In this document: in pieces, positions 1 through 8,723 of the stretch | Numbering within the stretch: position 1 is the stretch's first letter | How the letters are laid out: each line of letters begins with the position of its first letter | Assembly (NCBI GenBank): GCA_046349915.1 | Contig: JAXMBL010000008.1 | Location: 1 to 64,000, forward strand | Source of the DNA: CAIXSC01 sp046349915 | GTDB lineage: Bacteria > Planctomycetota > Planctomycetia > Pirellulales > Pirellulaceae | Length of the DNA: 64,000 nucleotides | Direction of reading: 5' to 3' | The notes under the pieces: model-generated | What the model saw: only the letters and a program-made list of their open reading frames with translations | Database searches by the model: none | Told to the model about the DNA's origin: nothing | Program-made: the position numbers and the translations under genes

Positions 1-680
1 GCAGCGGCTTGTTCAGGGGTTGACGGTCGGAATTCTTGCGAATTCCGCTACAAGACTGTCGTCACCTGCGAGTTGGCCTCTCTTTGGGCAGCGGCTTTGT
101 CAGGGGCGACGGTCGGAATTCTTGCGAATTCGGAGATGGGGGAGATCTGGTGTAGCGGAACTCGCAAGAGTTCCGTCGTCACCTGCGAGTTGGTCTCTCT
201 TTGGGCAGCGGCTTGTTCAGGGGTTGACGGTCGGAATTCTTGCGAATTCCGCTACAAGACTGTCGTCACCAGCGAGTTGGTCTCTCCTTCGGCAGCGGTT
301 TGTTCGCGGGGCGACGGTCGGAATTCTTGCCCATTCGGAGATGGGGGAGATCTGGTGTAGCGGAACTCGCAAGAGTTCCGTCGTCACCTGTGAGTTGGCC
401 TCTCTTTGGGCAGCGGCTTTGTCAGTGGCGACGGTCGGAATTCTTGCGAATTCGGAGATGGGGGAGATCTGGTGTAGCGGAACTCGCAAGAGTTCCGTCG
501 TTGCCTGCGAGTTGGTCTCTCTTTGGGCAGCGGCTTGTTCAGGGGTTGACGGTCGGAATTCTTGCGAATTCCGCTACAAGGCGCGCTGCGAGTTAGTCTC
601 TTCTTCGGCAGCAGTTTGTTCGCGGGGCGACGGTCGGAATTCTTGCGAATTCCGCTACAGGGCGACGAGCGGACTTCTTG
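1..680. repeat. Tandem array of REPIN-like palindromic repeats
   Basis: Seven imperfect units start with GCAGCGG (or close) at about 1, 88, 205, 292, 410, 527 and 608, so spacing is about 87, 117, 87, 118, 117 and 81 bp. Every unit carries GACGGTCGGAATTCTTG followed by an EcoRI-like palindrome. The longer units add a segment ending in GTAGCGGAACTCGCAAGAG, the partner arm. Complete elements bounded by the two arms in inverted orientation are seen at 152-255 and 474-577 (104 bp each). The DNA between the arms is conserved too, so this is not a CRISPR. Open frames here are by-products of the repeats. The array may continue leftward out of the window. Confidence 0.9.
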
Positions 681-753
681 CGAATAGGCTCGGTGCGCGC
701 CAAGATGCTCGTCGTCTTGCCACTGTCACGATTCGCTCGGGGAATGGTTCGCT

Positions 754-1959
754 ATGCGGAAAATCTCGTTGTTGGGAACCGGCTTGATCGGCATGTTCTA
801 CACCATGGTCCTCCAGGGCCAGAGGAGCCGAGATCGAGTGATGAATGTCTATTCTCGATCCGAAGGACGAGCGGCAGAATTCGCGACGAAGTGGGGGATC
901 CCCAGGCACTCCAACAACCTTCGTGACGTCATTCATGATCCCGAGACAGATGTCGTGGTCGTGGGCCTGCCTAACCAGTTGCATGAAGAAGCTGTGGTGG
1001 AAGCCGCCAAGGCGGGTAAAGCCGTCCTTTGCACGAAGCCGCTGGCCCGTACGGCCCCTGAAGCTTTACGCATGCTCGAGGCGGTGGAGAAAGCGGGCGT
1101 TTTCGCTGGCTACCTCGAAGACTTGGTCTATACCCCAAAAACATTGAAGGCGATCGAATCAGTCCATCGAGGAGCGCTCGGCAAGGTCCTCTGGGCTCGC
1201 TCGCGAGAAACGCATCCGGGGCCACACAGCGCTTGGTTCTGGGACAAATCGCAATCGGGCGGCGGCGCGATCATTGATCTCGGTTGCCACTGCATCGAAA
1301 TCGCTCGCAGCTTCATCGGCAAGGACATTCGGCCGGTCGAAGTGGTCTGCTGGGGAGACACTCAGGTGCACCCCATCGAGGCCGAAGATCACGCCGTGGG
1401 TATGGTTCGTTACGAAAACGGCGCGGTGGGGCAGTTCGAAGTAAGTTGGACGTTTCGCGGCGGAATGGATTTGCGCGACGAGGTGTCGGGGACCGAGGGA
1501 ACGATCTTCCTGAATCACTGGCTGCGCACCGGACTGGAAATGTTCACGGCGAAAGGCGCTAGCGATTACGTGGCGGAGAAAGCCGAGGGGAATACCGGTT
1601 GGTTGTTCCCCGTGGGTGACGAAGCGGGCTCGCTGGGCTACGTCGAGATGTTCACCGATATGCTCAACTCGCTGGACGCCGGCGCCCTGCCCCGCGAGAC
1701 GTTCTACGACGGCTACGTGGTCAACGCCGTCATGGATGCCGCGTACGAGTCAATGAAGACGAAACGTTGGGAACCCGTAAAACTCGCCGTCTGGCGAGGT
1801 CGAGAAAACGTCCCCAACGTCGCGGCGTTACGCGAGTTCGACGCCGAGCATTTGTTGCTGAAGGAAGAGCGAATGCCCGATGGCGCCGTCAAACTGATCC
1901 TGCGACACAAAGGCTCGGGTCGAGTGGTTGAACGCATCAAAGAGAGCACCGTGGAGTAA
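754..1959 (+). CDS. Gfo/Idh/MocA family oxidoreductase
   Basis: Predicted NAD(P)-dependent sugar or cyclitol dehydrogenase of 401 residues, cytoplasmic because no signal peptide is visible. The N-terminal Rossmann fold opens with LLGTGLIG at residues 6-13. CTKPL near residue 93 takes the place of the family EKP motif, and IIDLGCHCIE near 173 is the usual D-x-G-x-H region of the C-terminal alpha/beta domain. Length is typical. The ATG at 754 lies just after the repeat array and has a GGGGA upstream. The next gene starts 5 bp after the stop, so it probably heads an operon with the small Tat protein and the amidase. The substrate cannot be read from sequence; inositol or a related polyol is one possibility. 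Confidence 0.88.
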   Translation: MRKISLLGTGLIGMFYTMVLQGQRSRDRVMNVYSRSEGRAAEFATKWGIPRHSNNLRDVIHDPETDVVVVGLPNQLHEEAVVEAAKAGKAVLCTKPLARTAPEALRMLEAVEKAGVFAGYLEDLVYTPKTLKAIESVHRGALGKVLWARSRETHPGPHSAWFWDKSQSGGGAIIDLGCHCIEIARSFIGKDIRPVEVVCWGDTQVHPIEAEDHAVGMVRYENGAVGQFEVSWTFRGGMDLRDEVSGTEGTIFLNHWLRTGLEMFTAKGASDYVAEKAEGNTGWLFPVGDEAGSLGYVEMFTDMLNSLDAGALPRETFYDGYVVNAVMDAAYESMKTKRWEPVKLAVWRGRENVPNVAALREFDAEHLLLKEERMPDGAVKLILRHKGSGRVVERIKESTVE

Positions 1960-1964
1960 ATCGG

Positions 1965-2375
1965 ATGGCAACAGAAAACGAACTCTCGCGGAGAAGTTTC
2001 ACGGCGCTGCTGGCGGCATCAAGTTCCGCGTGGGCGCTGTTGTCGACGAACTCATCGGGGGCCAACGTTCTCGCGGCGGCAGACGATAAGAATGCCCTCC
2101 CCGCCAAGGACTCGAAAGCGGATGCCCCAGCAGCCGAGCCTCAAGAGAAGCCAGCGGCCGTAGGCGCGCCCACGGCGGCGGAACTGGCGTTGCACTTGCT
2201 GCTGGCACGATTTCCTGATGATCGGCTGGATCCCGCCGCCCAGGCGTCGCTCTTGATCGATATCGAGCGCCATCAAGCTCGTTCCCGCACGCTGGCACAA
2301 GTGGAGCTGGCGAACGGCGATGAACCAGGATTCTTGTTCGCCGCTTACCGCCGCCCTGAGGCCATGGAACGTTAA
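1965..2375 (+). CDS. Small Tat-signal protein preceding amidase, function unknown
   Basis: A 136-residue protein with a twin-arginine-like start (SRRSFTALLAA at residues 9-19) and a short hydrophobic stretch, suggesting export or a leftover Tat leader. An Ala/Pro/Lys-rich low-complexity linker runs from about 35 to 70. A short helical C-terminal region ends in NGDEPGFLF. It starts 5 bp after the oxidoreductase stop, with GGAG upstream, and lies 50 bp before the amidase. Coupling to the amidase suggests an accessory or partner role, but this is only context. No catalytic motif is visible, and I cannot assign a family. Confidence 0.7.
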   Translation: MATENELSRRSFTALLAASSSAWALLSTNSSGANVLAAADDKNALPAKDSKADAPAAEPQEKPAAVGAPTAAELALHLLLARFPDDRLDPAAQASLLIDIERHQARSRTLAQVELANGDEPGFLFAAYRRPEAMER

Positions 2376-2425
2376 GCAACGAAGCCTCCCGCGACCGAAC
2401 GCGCAATACGCTAAGGAACTCAACC

Positions 2426-3832
2426 ATGGCAATCGATCCAGCACTCGCGTTTGCGACGATTCGCGAATTAGGCAAGCGACTGCGGGCTCGCGAATTCAGT
2501 TCTGTGGAGTTAACGGAATTCTTCTTGCAGCGATTGGAGACGATCGGCAAGCGATTAAACGCCGTCGTCACGGTGACTCGCGAGCTGGCTCTGCGACAAG
2601 CGGAAGCCGCGGATCGCGACTTGAAGGCGGGGAAAGATCGCGGCCCGCTGCATGGCATTCCCTACGGCGCCAAAGACTTGCTGGCGACTCGCGAGGCGCC
2701 AACCACCTGGGGCGCCGCGCCGTATCGCGAGCGAGTGATCGACGACGAGGCGACGGTGGTCAGTAAGCTCCGCGAAGCCGGGGCCGTACTGACCGCGAAA
2801 CTCGCCATGGTCGAACTCGCCGGCGGCTTGGGCTACCGCCAAGCCAACGCGGCTTTCACGGGACCAGGACTCAATCCCTGGGCCACCGATTCGTGGGCTG
2901 GAGGTTCATCGAGTGGCAGCGGGGCGGCAGTGGGGGCGGGATTGGTTCCCTTCGCGATCGGCACCGAGACATGGGGCTCGATCATGACTCCCGCGGGGTA
3001 CTGCGGAGTGACGGGGCTGCGACCGACTTATGGCCGAGTGAGTCGAGCGGGCGCCATGGCGTTAAGTTGGACGATGGACAAGATTGGCCCGATCGCTCGC
3101 ACCGCCGACGACTGTGGGATGGTGCTGAATGAGATCGCTGGAGTCGATGCTCGAGACGAAACGACGTTCGACGAGGCGTTCGCTTACCCGGAACCAAAAC
3201 CGCTGACTCGCCCCTTTCGATTCGCCACCTTGGTGGAACCCTCGCTGAAGTTGCAAGGTGAAGTCAACGAGAACTATCTGAAGTCGTTGGAAGTGTTGCG
3301 ACAACTGGGCAAGTTTCAGGAGATTCGGTTGCCCGATTTGCCTGCGGATCTCGTGGCCGGCGCCATTATCTCGTGCGAAATGGCGGCCAACTTCGGTCCC
3401 ATGATTCAAAGTGGAGATATCTGGGAGCTGACTGCGCCCGAAGATCGACTCGGCGTCTTTCCCGCTCAACTCATCCCAGCTGTCGACTACATCAACGCGT
3501 TTCGCATTCGCAAAAAGTTACAGCGAGCACTCGACGAATTGCTGAAGGATGTCGATGCCATCGTCACGCCAACGTTAGCAACGGTCGCGCCGCCCATTGC
3601 TGGTAGTTTTCGCGAATACCATGCGCCGTATCGAGCCTCGGGGATCGGCGGACCGGGGAACGCGGCCGGACTGCCCGCGATTACCCTGCCCAATGGGCTG
3701 GGAGAACGTGGACTCCCCACGGGCGTGCAGTTGGTGGGTCGTGCACGCAACGAGTTACAGTTGCTGGCGATCGCCAGGGCCTACCAAGAGGCGACAACCT
3801 GGCATTCGCTGACGCCAAAAAAGCTGCCGTAA
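2426..3832 (+). CDS. Amidase (amidase signature family)
   Basis: A 468-residue enzyme of the amidase signature family, which hydrolyses amide bonds through a Ser-cisSer-Lys triad. The conserved Lys sits in HGIPYGAKDLL near residue 80. The Gly/Ser-rich signature GGSSSGSGAAVGAGL lies near 158-172 and carries both active serines, followed by IGTETWGS. The C-terminal region has the usual LPAITLPNG and GVQLVG stretches. AAGGA lies just upstream of the ATG. It resembles GatA, but no gatB or gatC is nearby and the neighbours are an oxidoreductase and a Tat protein, so a catabolic amidase is more likely than the tRNA amidotransferase subunit. No signal peptide is visible. Confidence 0.9.
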   Translation: MAIDPALAFATIRELGKRLRAREFSSVELTEFFLQRLETIGKRLNAVVTVTRELALRQAEAADRDLKAGKDRGPLHGIPYGAKDLLATREAPTTWGAAPYRERVIDDEATVVSKLREAGAVLTAKLAMVELAGGLGYRQANAAFTGPGLNPWATDSWAGGSSSGSGAAVGAGLVPFAIGTETWGSIMTPAGYCGVTGLRPTYGRVSRAGAMALSWTMDKIGPIARTADDCGMVLNEIAGVDARDETTFDEAFAYPEPKPLTRPFRFATLVEPSLKLQGEVNENYLKSLEVLRQLGKFQEIRLPDLPADLVAGAIISCEMAANFGPMIQSGDIWELTAPEDRLGVFPAQLIPAVDYINAFRIRKKLQRALDELLKDVDAIVTPTLATVAPPIAGSFREYHAPYRASGIGGPGNAAGLPAITLPNGLGERGLPTGVQLVGRARNELQLLAIARAYQEATTWHSLTPKKLP

Positions 3833-3839
3833 TGAGTCC

Positions 3840-6800
3840 CTATTTAGCCCCCGGCGGTCGAGTCATCACATAGCCGATCAGGTCGCGCACTTGCTCGGGA
3901 GTCAGCGGCGTCAGCAGTCCATTGGGCATGAGCGACAGGTTCGTGGCCTTGATCTGTTCGACCTCATCCTTCGGGACTGTCAGCTTCTCGGTGGCCGTCT
4001 GGATGGCGACGGTTCGCGGAGTCGGATAGCTGACCACGCCGGTCAAAGTGCGTCCGTCGTGAAGCAGCACGGTCGAGCTGCGGAAATCGGTCGCGACGCT
4101 GGCGCTGGGGTCGATTACGTTCTCAAGCACGTACTGGAGATTTCCGCGGTTGGCGCCAGTCAAGTCAGGACCGATCGCGGCCCCTTTCCCAAACAGTGCG
4201 TGGCAATTGCCGCACGACTTCTCGAACAACTGTCGACCGATTTCCAAATTGGCTTTCGCGAGGATGTCGGGAGTAAGTTGAGTCCGAAGCTCAGCGACCT
4301 GGCGTTGAGCTTCCTCGGGCGACTCGCGAACTTCGCCCCAGAGTTTGCCGAGTTTTTCGTTGAGCTTGCTGTCGTCGAAGCCGCGAATCTGGCGAGCGTG
4401 CCAGGCCGAGACATCGGTGCGACGCAAGCGTCCCGACTCGATGGCGTCGAGTAACGCGAGTGCGTAGGTAGGACGAGAAACCAAGGTCTCCAAAGCGCCT
4501 CGTTGGTCTTCCGCCGACAGTGTCTGCCAGCGATCGAGCAGGAAGCGGGGAGTATTGGGGTCTCCCACGGCCGCTAAGCCTCGTGCGGCCACGCCTACCA
4601 AGGATCGATCATTCAGTAGCTTTTGCAGCAAAGCAGCCAGATCGTCGGGTCGGCTCTCGATGATCGCGCGTAAAGCCGCTCGTCGCGCTTCGCCGTCCGC
4701 GTTTCCGTCGAGCGCGATGCGCCGCAATTCATCGAGCGCGCGGCCGTCGCCAAACACGGCGCCCAACTCGCGTAGTCGAGTTTGTAGGGCTTCGTCCCCG
4801 CGCGCCGACCATTGCTTTTGAAATGCCTCCCAGTTCGCTGGTCGTGGAGCTCGCCGCCAGCCTCGCAGGCCTTCGGCTAAACCGAGCGTTACTTCTTGGA
4901 CCGATGCCAAGGTTCCGTCCGAGGTTTGGTTGACCAGCAGAGCGGCGAGCGGCGCGGGACGCGACTCGACATCCTCGGCGAGTCGACGAGCGATGAATTG
5001 ACGGAGCAGTGAGATTTTAGAATTGACGGCGATCGACACGGCTTCGAGCGGTAATTCGCCAACAGCCGGTTCAATACCATACCAAATCATGAGCGGTAAA
5101 TTGTGATCCGCGGCGTCTTCGCCATGGCGAGCTAATTGACTGCCGATCGCCAATCGCTCGGGCATGCTCATCTTTCCCAAGGCCGAGGCCAGATGCAGAC
5201 GGACAAGGGGCGAGGGGTCGGTGGTGGCTAGTTTCTTCAGAATCGGCAAGTCGTCGGCGGTATAGACGCCGTCGTCACCCAACAAGCGGATCGACCAAGT
5301 GCGAACATATTCGCTTTTATCATTGGTGAGTTCCCGGAGCTGTTGCTCATTCGTGCCGCCGGAGACAAAGAGCGCCCAGAGCGCTCGCAGACGTCGCGTG
5401 ACATCCGGATGTGCCGTGAGGATTTCTTTGAGGCGGCGATGAGCAGCCGTTAAGTCAGCCTTCGCAACCGCTCGTTCTTGAAGCACGGCGCGAGCTTGGC
5501 GTACATACCAATCGTTGGCGTGTAGCGTGAGTTCAGCGAGTTGTTCGGGGGTGAGCTTGGACACATCGCCGACAGTCGGGCGATTCGTCTTGCCGTAGGC
5601 GACCTTGTAGATCCGGCCCGACGTACGATGAACGCCGTCATTTTCATGGCATTCGCCCACGTCGGCCCAGTCCGCGATATAGACGCCGCCATCGTTGCCG
5701 TACAGAAGTTCGATGCCGCGAAACCAAGGATTATTCGCGAACAGGAAGTCGTCGGCGTGCTTGGCGACATAGCCCGAACCCTCTCGATGGAGCTTGTCTC
5801 GGTTCACTCGCAGCCCGTGCATGTTCAACGTGAACACATCCCCTCGATACTCGGTGGGCCAATTGTCTCCCTGGTAGATCATCAGTCCGACATGCGCGTG
5901 GCCGCCGCCTGCCTTTTTCGTACTCTCGGTCACGCCCTTGCGAACATCCGACCACGCTTCGGTCGTATCCCAATGGAAGTGGTCCGCGTGCTGTTCGATG
6001 ATGCCGTAGACTCGCGGATTGAAGTGCTCGCCATACATGCGGCGATAGTGCGCTCCGGGAATGACGTGCCAGAAATGTCCAATCACCGTGTTGATGAAGA
6101 ACATCTCGCCGTACAGGTCGAAATCAAATCCCCAGGGATTAGTCGTGCCGTGACAGACGACTTCAAATTCTTCGCGAACGGGATGGTACCGCCAGATGCC
6201 GCAGTTGATTCTGCCGCGTCGACTCTCCGGCGTGCCGGGCTTGCCGACGACTGATGTGGCCAGAATCCCGTGTCGGCCGTACAGCCAGCCGTCGGGGCCG
6301 AGCGTCAAACCATTCACGATGTTGTGGCGGACGGCCGAGTCGTTCCAGCCATCGAGCTTGATCACGGCGGGGCCATCGGGAACGTCGTCGCCATTGGCAT
6401 CGGGAATGAAGTAAAGGTACGGAGCACACAGAGCCCACACACCGCCATTGCCGACCGCGACCGCCGTCAGCCGCACTCCTTCATCCCAGAACACGGTGCG
6501 CTTGTCGCATTTTCCATCGTGGTCTTCATCCTCGAGAATCACGATGCGGTCGCGCAGCTTGGTTTCGAAATTCACCTTGCTCTCGGCATAGGTGTACATT
6601 TCGCCGACCCACAGTCGGCCGCGACGATCGGTCGTGAGGCAAACGGGCTGTTGGACCTGCGGTTCGGCCGCGAATAGCGAAACCTGAAAACCCTCAGGCG
6701 CCGTCATGCGTTCGACCAGTTTTTCTGGAGGAACCAAGACATCCTTCGCGTCCTGCGTGTTGAATGGCCGAGGAAACTCGACGCCGTCCTCCGCGCTGCT

Positions 6801-6890
6801 GGTGTTGGTAGTGGTGGTGCTGGCGGCCGATCCCACCACGACAAGGCACAGGAGACCGACGAGCCAGCGGAGTGACAAGGAGGTTGGCAT
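3840..6890 (-). CDS. PVC-type haem-binding protein with dehydrogenase-like propeller and HEAT repeats
   Basis: A 1016-residue secreted protein of the Pirellula/Verrucomicrobium family. The chosen ATG (6890) begins a clear signal peptide (basic start, then LVGLLCLVVVG); the open frame extends 57 codons further upstream without coding character. The N-terminal half is the membrane-bound dehydrogenase domain, a propeller with DRRGRLWVGEMYTY and LTLGPDGWLYGRHG. The middle holds HEAT-like helical repeats. The C-terminal cytochrome c-like domain has CGNCH at 893-897, then IGPDLTGANRGN and a distal Met as possible haem ligand. It is probably periplasmic. It converges on the amidase with an 8 bp gap. 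A full-length paralogue is at 43400-46450. The substrate is unknown. Confidence 0.9.
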   Translation of the reverse strand: MPTSLSLRWLVGLLCLVVVGSAASTTTTNTSSAEDGVEFPRPFNTQDAKDVLVPPEKLVERMTAPEGFQVSLFAAEPQVQQPVCLTTDRRGRLWVGEMYTYAESKVNFETKLRDRIVILEDEDHDGKCDKRTVFWDEGVRLTAVAVGNGGVWALCAPYLYFIPDANGDDVPDGPAVIKLDGWNDSAVRHNIVNGLTLGPDGWLYGRHGILATSVVGKPGTPESRRGRINCGIWRYHPVREEFEVVCHGTTNPWGFDFDLYGEMFFINTVIGHFWHVIPGAHYRRMYGEHFNPRVYGIIEQHADHFHWDTTEAWSDVRKGVTESTKKAGGGHAHVGLMIYQGDNWPTEYRGDVFTLNMHGLRVNRDKLHREGSGYVAKHADDFLFANNPWFRGIELLYGNDGGVYIADWADVGECHENDGVHRTSGRIYKVAYGKTNRPTVGDVSKLTPEQLAELTLHANDWYVRQARAVLQERAVAKADLTAAHRRLKEILTAHPDVTRRLRALWALFVSGGTNEQQLRELTNDKSEYVRTWSIRLLGDDGVYTADDLPILKKLATTDPSPLVRLHLASALGKMSMPERLAIGSQLARHGEDAADHNLPLMIWYGIEPAVGELPLEAVSIAVNSKISLLRQFIARRLAEDVESRPAPLAALLVNQTSDGTLASVQEVTLGLAEGLRGWRRAPRPANWEAFQKQWSARGDEALQTRLRELGAVFGDGRALDELRRIALDGNADGEARRAALRAIIESRPDDLAALLQKLLNDRSLVGVAARGLAAVGDPNTPRFLLDRWQTLSAEDQRGALETLVSRPTYALALLDAIESGRLRRTDVSAWHARQIRGFDDSKLNEKLGKLWGEVRESPEEAQRQVAELRTQLTPDILAKANLEIGRQLFEKSCGNCHALFGKGAAIGPDLTGANRGNLQYVLENVIDPSASVATDFRSSTVLLHDGRTLTGVVSYPTPRTVAIQTATEKLTVPKDEVEQIKATNLSLMPNGLLTPLTPEQVRDLIGYVMTRPPGAK

Positions 6891-7036
6891 GGAGTAATCG
6901 TCTGGAGTAGAGGCGAGAAACAGGGACGCACGGGTAACTTGCGGTCGTCTGGCGTTTGATTGTGCCACAAATCGGTCGTCTCGGAAACGGACCCGGTTGT
7001 CGCGAGTCGAGTTCGCGGCTGCGGAATACGAAGTGT

Positions 7037-7071
7037 GGACCACGAATCGCACGAATCCCACGAATCTGGGG
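7037..7071. repeat. CACGAAT short periodic repeat
   Basis: CACGAAT occurs three times at a 9 bp period, preceded by GGAC and followed by a G run. The same type of tract occurs at 29797-29827 and 33042-33063, always in intergenic DNA. It appears to be a dispersed non-coding repeat of this genome. Confidence 0.6.
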
Positions 7072-7133
7072 ACGGAGGTGACGGCGGGAGGAATTCGTTG
7101 CGGGCGTCGCCCGTGATCGGAGCGACGATGGAC

Positions 7134-8654
7134 TTAGATCAATCCGTCGATTACATGTCCATGGACGTCGGTCAGGCGACGATCGATGCCGTTGTTGCGC
7201 CACGTCAATTTCGTATGTTCGATGCCAAGCAAACGGAGGATGGTCGCGTGGATGTCATAAACCTGCGTGGGGTGATCTCGATCGAGCGGCTTGTAGCCCC
7301 ACTGATCGCTCTCGCCCACGGTAACGCCCGGTTTAATGCCGCCGCCGCAGAGCCAGTTCGTGAAGACGTAGGGATTGTGGTCGCGTCCTTTGCCTCCCTG
7401 GGAAGATGGCATGCGGCCGAATTCGGTTGTCCAAAGAATGACCGTGTCGTCCAAGAGGCCTCGCTGTTTGAGGTCTTGAATCAAGGCCGCGGCGCCTCGA
7501 GCCATGCCCAACGCCAGCGGCCCATGATCTCGCTGGATATCCTCGTGCGAGTCCCAGTTGCGGCGAGGGAATCCGTTGTCGTTGCCGCTCCAAATCTGGA
7601 CAAATCGCACTCCGCGTTCCAAGAGCCGGCGAGCGGCCAGGCACTTTCTCGAGAAGTGGAACGTCTCTTCGTCCGCATTAATCTCCTTCGGCCACTCGCG
7701 TGCTCCGCGTTCCAAACCATAAAGACGTAAGATATGTTCCGGCTCGTCGTTCAGACTGAGCGCCTCGGGCGCTGCTAACTGCATCCTCGCGGCCAACTCA
7801 TAGCTGCGGATGCGAGCGTCCAGTCGTTGGTCGTCCGCTCGCGGCGCCGCGTGACGACGATTCAATTGAGCCAACAATTGTTGAGTCGCCGACTCGCTGG
7901 CCGGGGTCACATAAGATGCCGTGCGATGCGGGAAAAGGTCGGCGATCGGCGAATCGGCCCCTGGATAGATCGTCGTGCCGCTGTGCTGCGACGGCAGGAA
8001 GGCGGCGTCCCAATTCTTCACGCCATTCGAGGCGAAACCACGGTGGTCGGGCAACACGACAAACGTTGGAAGGTTGTCGTTCAACGATCCCAACGCATAA
8101 CTGACCCAACAGCCCATGCCAGGAAACCCAGGCAACAGGAAACCGGTTGTTTGGAGAAAGGTTCCCTGCGAGTGAACACCTGTCTTGCCCACGATGTCGT
8201 GCACGAAGGCCATGTCGTCGACGACCGCTCCGAGAGGCGCCACCACCTCGCTGAGCATCTTCCCTGTCTGACCATAGGGTTTGAAGTCCCAGACGGGGCG
8301 CAGCCAGGGACCCAGTCCGTTCTGGAACGCTTCGACATGTTCGCCAAAGTTGCTCGGCTGGCCATGATGCTTAATCAAGGCAGGTTTGAAGTCGAACAAA
8401 TCAATGTGACTCGCCGCGCCCCCCATAAACAACTGCACCACTCGTTTCGCCTTCGCCGGATAAATCCGAGCGGGGTGCGTGGGCGCCGAGTCGGCGTTGT
8501 CGCGAGGTTCCGCTGGCTGCGGTCCCGCTTCCTTGACCGGCGAAGCGTCACGAGGGGCCGCTGACAACTGGCCCTCCGACTGTAAGAGAGCCGCCAGCGC
8601 CAAGGCGCCGAAGCTGCCGCCGGTCTGTCCGAGGAATTCGCGTCGAGTCGTCAT
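7134..8654 (-). CDS. DUF1501 domain protein, Tat-exported, sulfatase-like fold
   Basis: A 506-residue protein with the N-terminal twin-arginine signal TTRREFLGQTGG followed by a hydrophobic Ala/Leu stretch, so it is probably exported folded. The ATG at 8654 puts the signal at the N-terminus; the frame extends 12 codons further. DUF1501 landmarks are VVQLFMGGAASHIDLFDFKP near residue 80, a conserved WTTEFGRMP, and a C-terminal stretch naming a GLDR-like helix. The family is alkaline phosphatase/sulfatase-like and very common in planctomycetes. It lies 69 bp downstream of the DUF1549/DUF1553 gene on the same strand, the standard two-gene pair of this phylum. The substrate is unknown; sulfated polysaccharide turnover is often suggested. 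Confidence 0.92.
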   Translation of the reverse strand: MTTRREFLGQTGGSFGALALAALLQSEGQLSAAPRDASPVKEAGPQPAEPRDNADSAPTHPARIYPAKAKRVVQLFMGGAASHIDLFDFKPALIKHHGQPSNFGEHVEAFQNGLGPWLRPVWDFKPYGQTGKMLSEVVAPLGAVVDDMAFVHDIVGKTGVHSQGTFLQTTGFLLPGFPGMGCWVSYALGSLNDNLPTFVVLPDHRGFASNGVKNWDAAFLPSQHSGTTIYPGADSPIADLFPHRTASYVTPASESATQQLLAQLNRRHAAPRADDQRLDARIRSYELAARMQLAAPEALSLNDEPEHILRLYGLERGAREWPKEINADEETFHFSRKCLAARRLLERGVRFVQIWSGNDNGFPRRNWDSHEDIQRDHGPLALGMARGAAALIQDLKQRGLLDDTVILWTTEFGRMPSSQGGKGRDHNPYVFTNWLCGGGIKPGVTVGESDQWGYKPLDRDHPTQVYDIHATILRLLGIEHTKLTWRNNGIDRRLTDVHGHVIDGLI

Positions 8655-8723
8655 GGGAAAATCGTAGGGGCTGTGTGTGCGAGCGAACAATGTGTCAGCA
8701 ATCGCTGGCGGTTGCGATGTCGG

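Noticed and set aside
1..680. CRISPR array
   Set aside because: The units are evenly spaced, but the sequences between palindromes are themselves conserved, no unique spacers are seen, and no cas gene is present.
20..787. 255-residue open frame over the repeat array
   Set aside because: The translation only restates the repeat unit in shifting frames, three overlapping frames do the same, and it has no start signal or domain.
3840..7061. Longer start for the haem/HEAT protein at 7061
   Set aside because: The extra 57 residues lie before an obvious signal peptide and read as non-coding; ATG at 6890 fits better.
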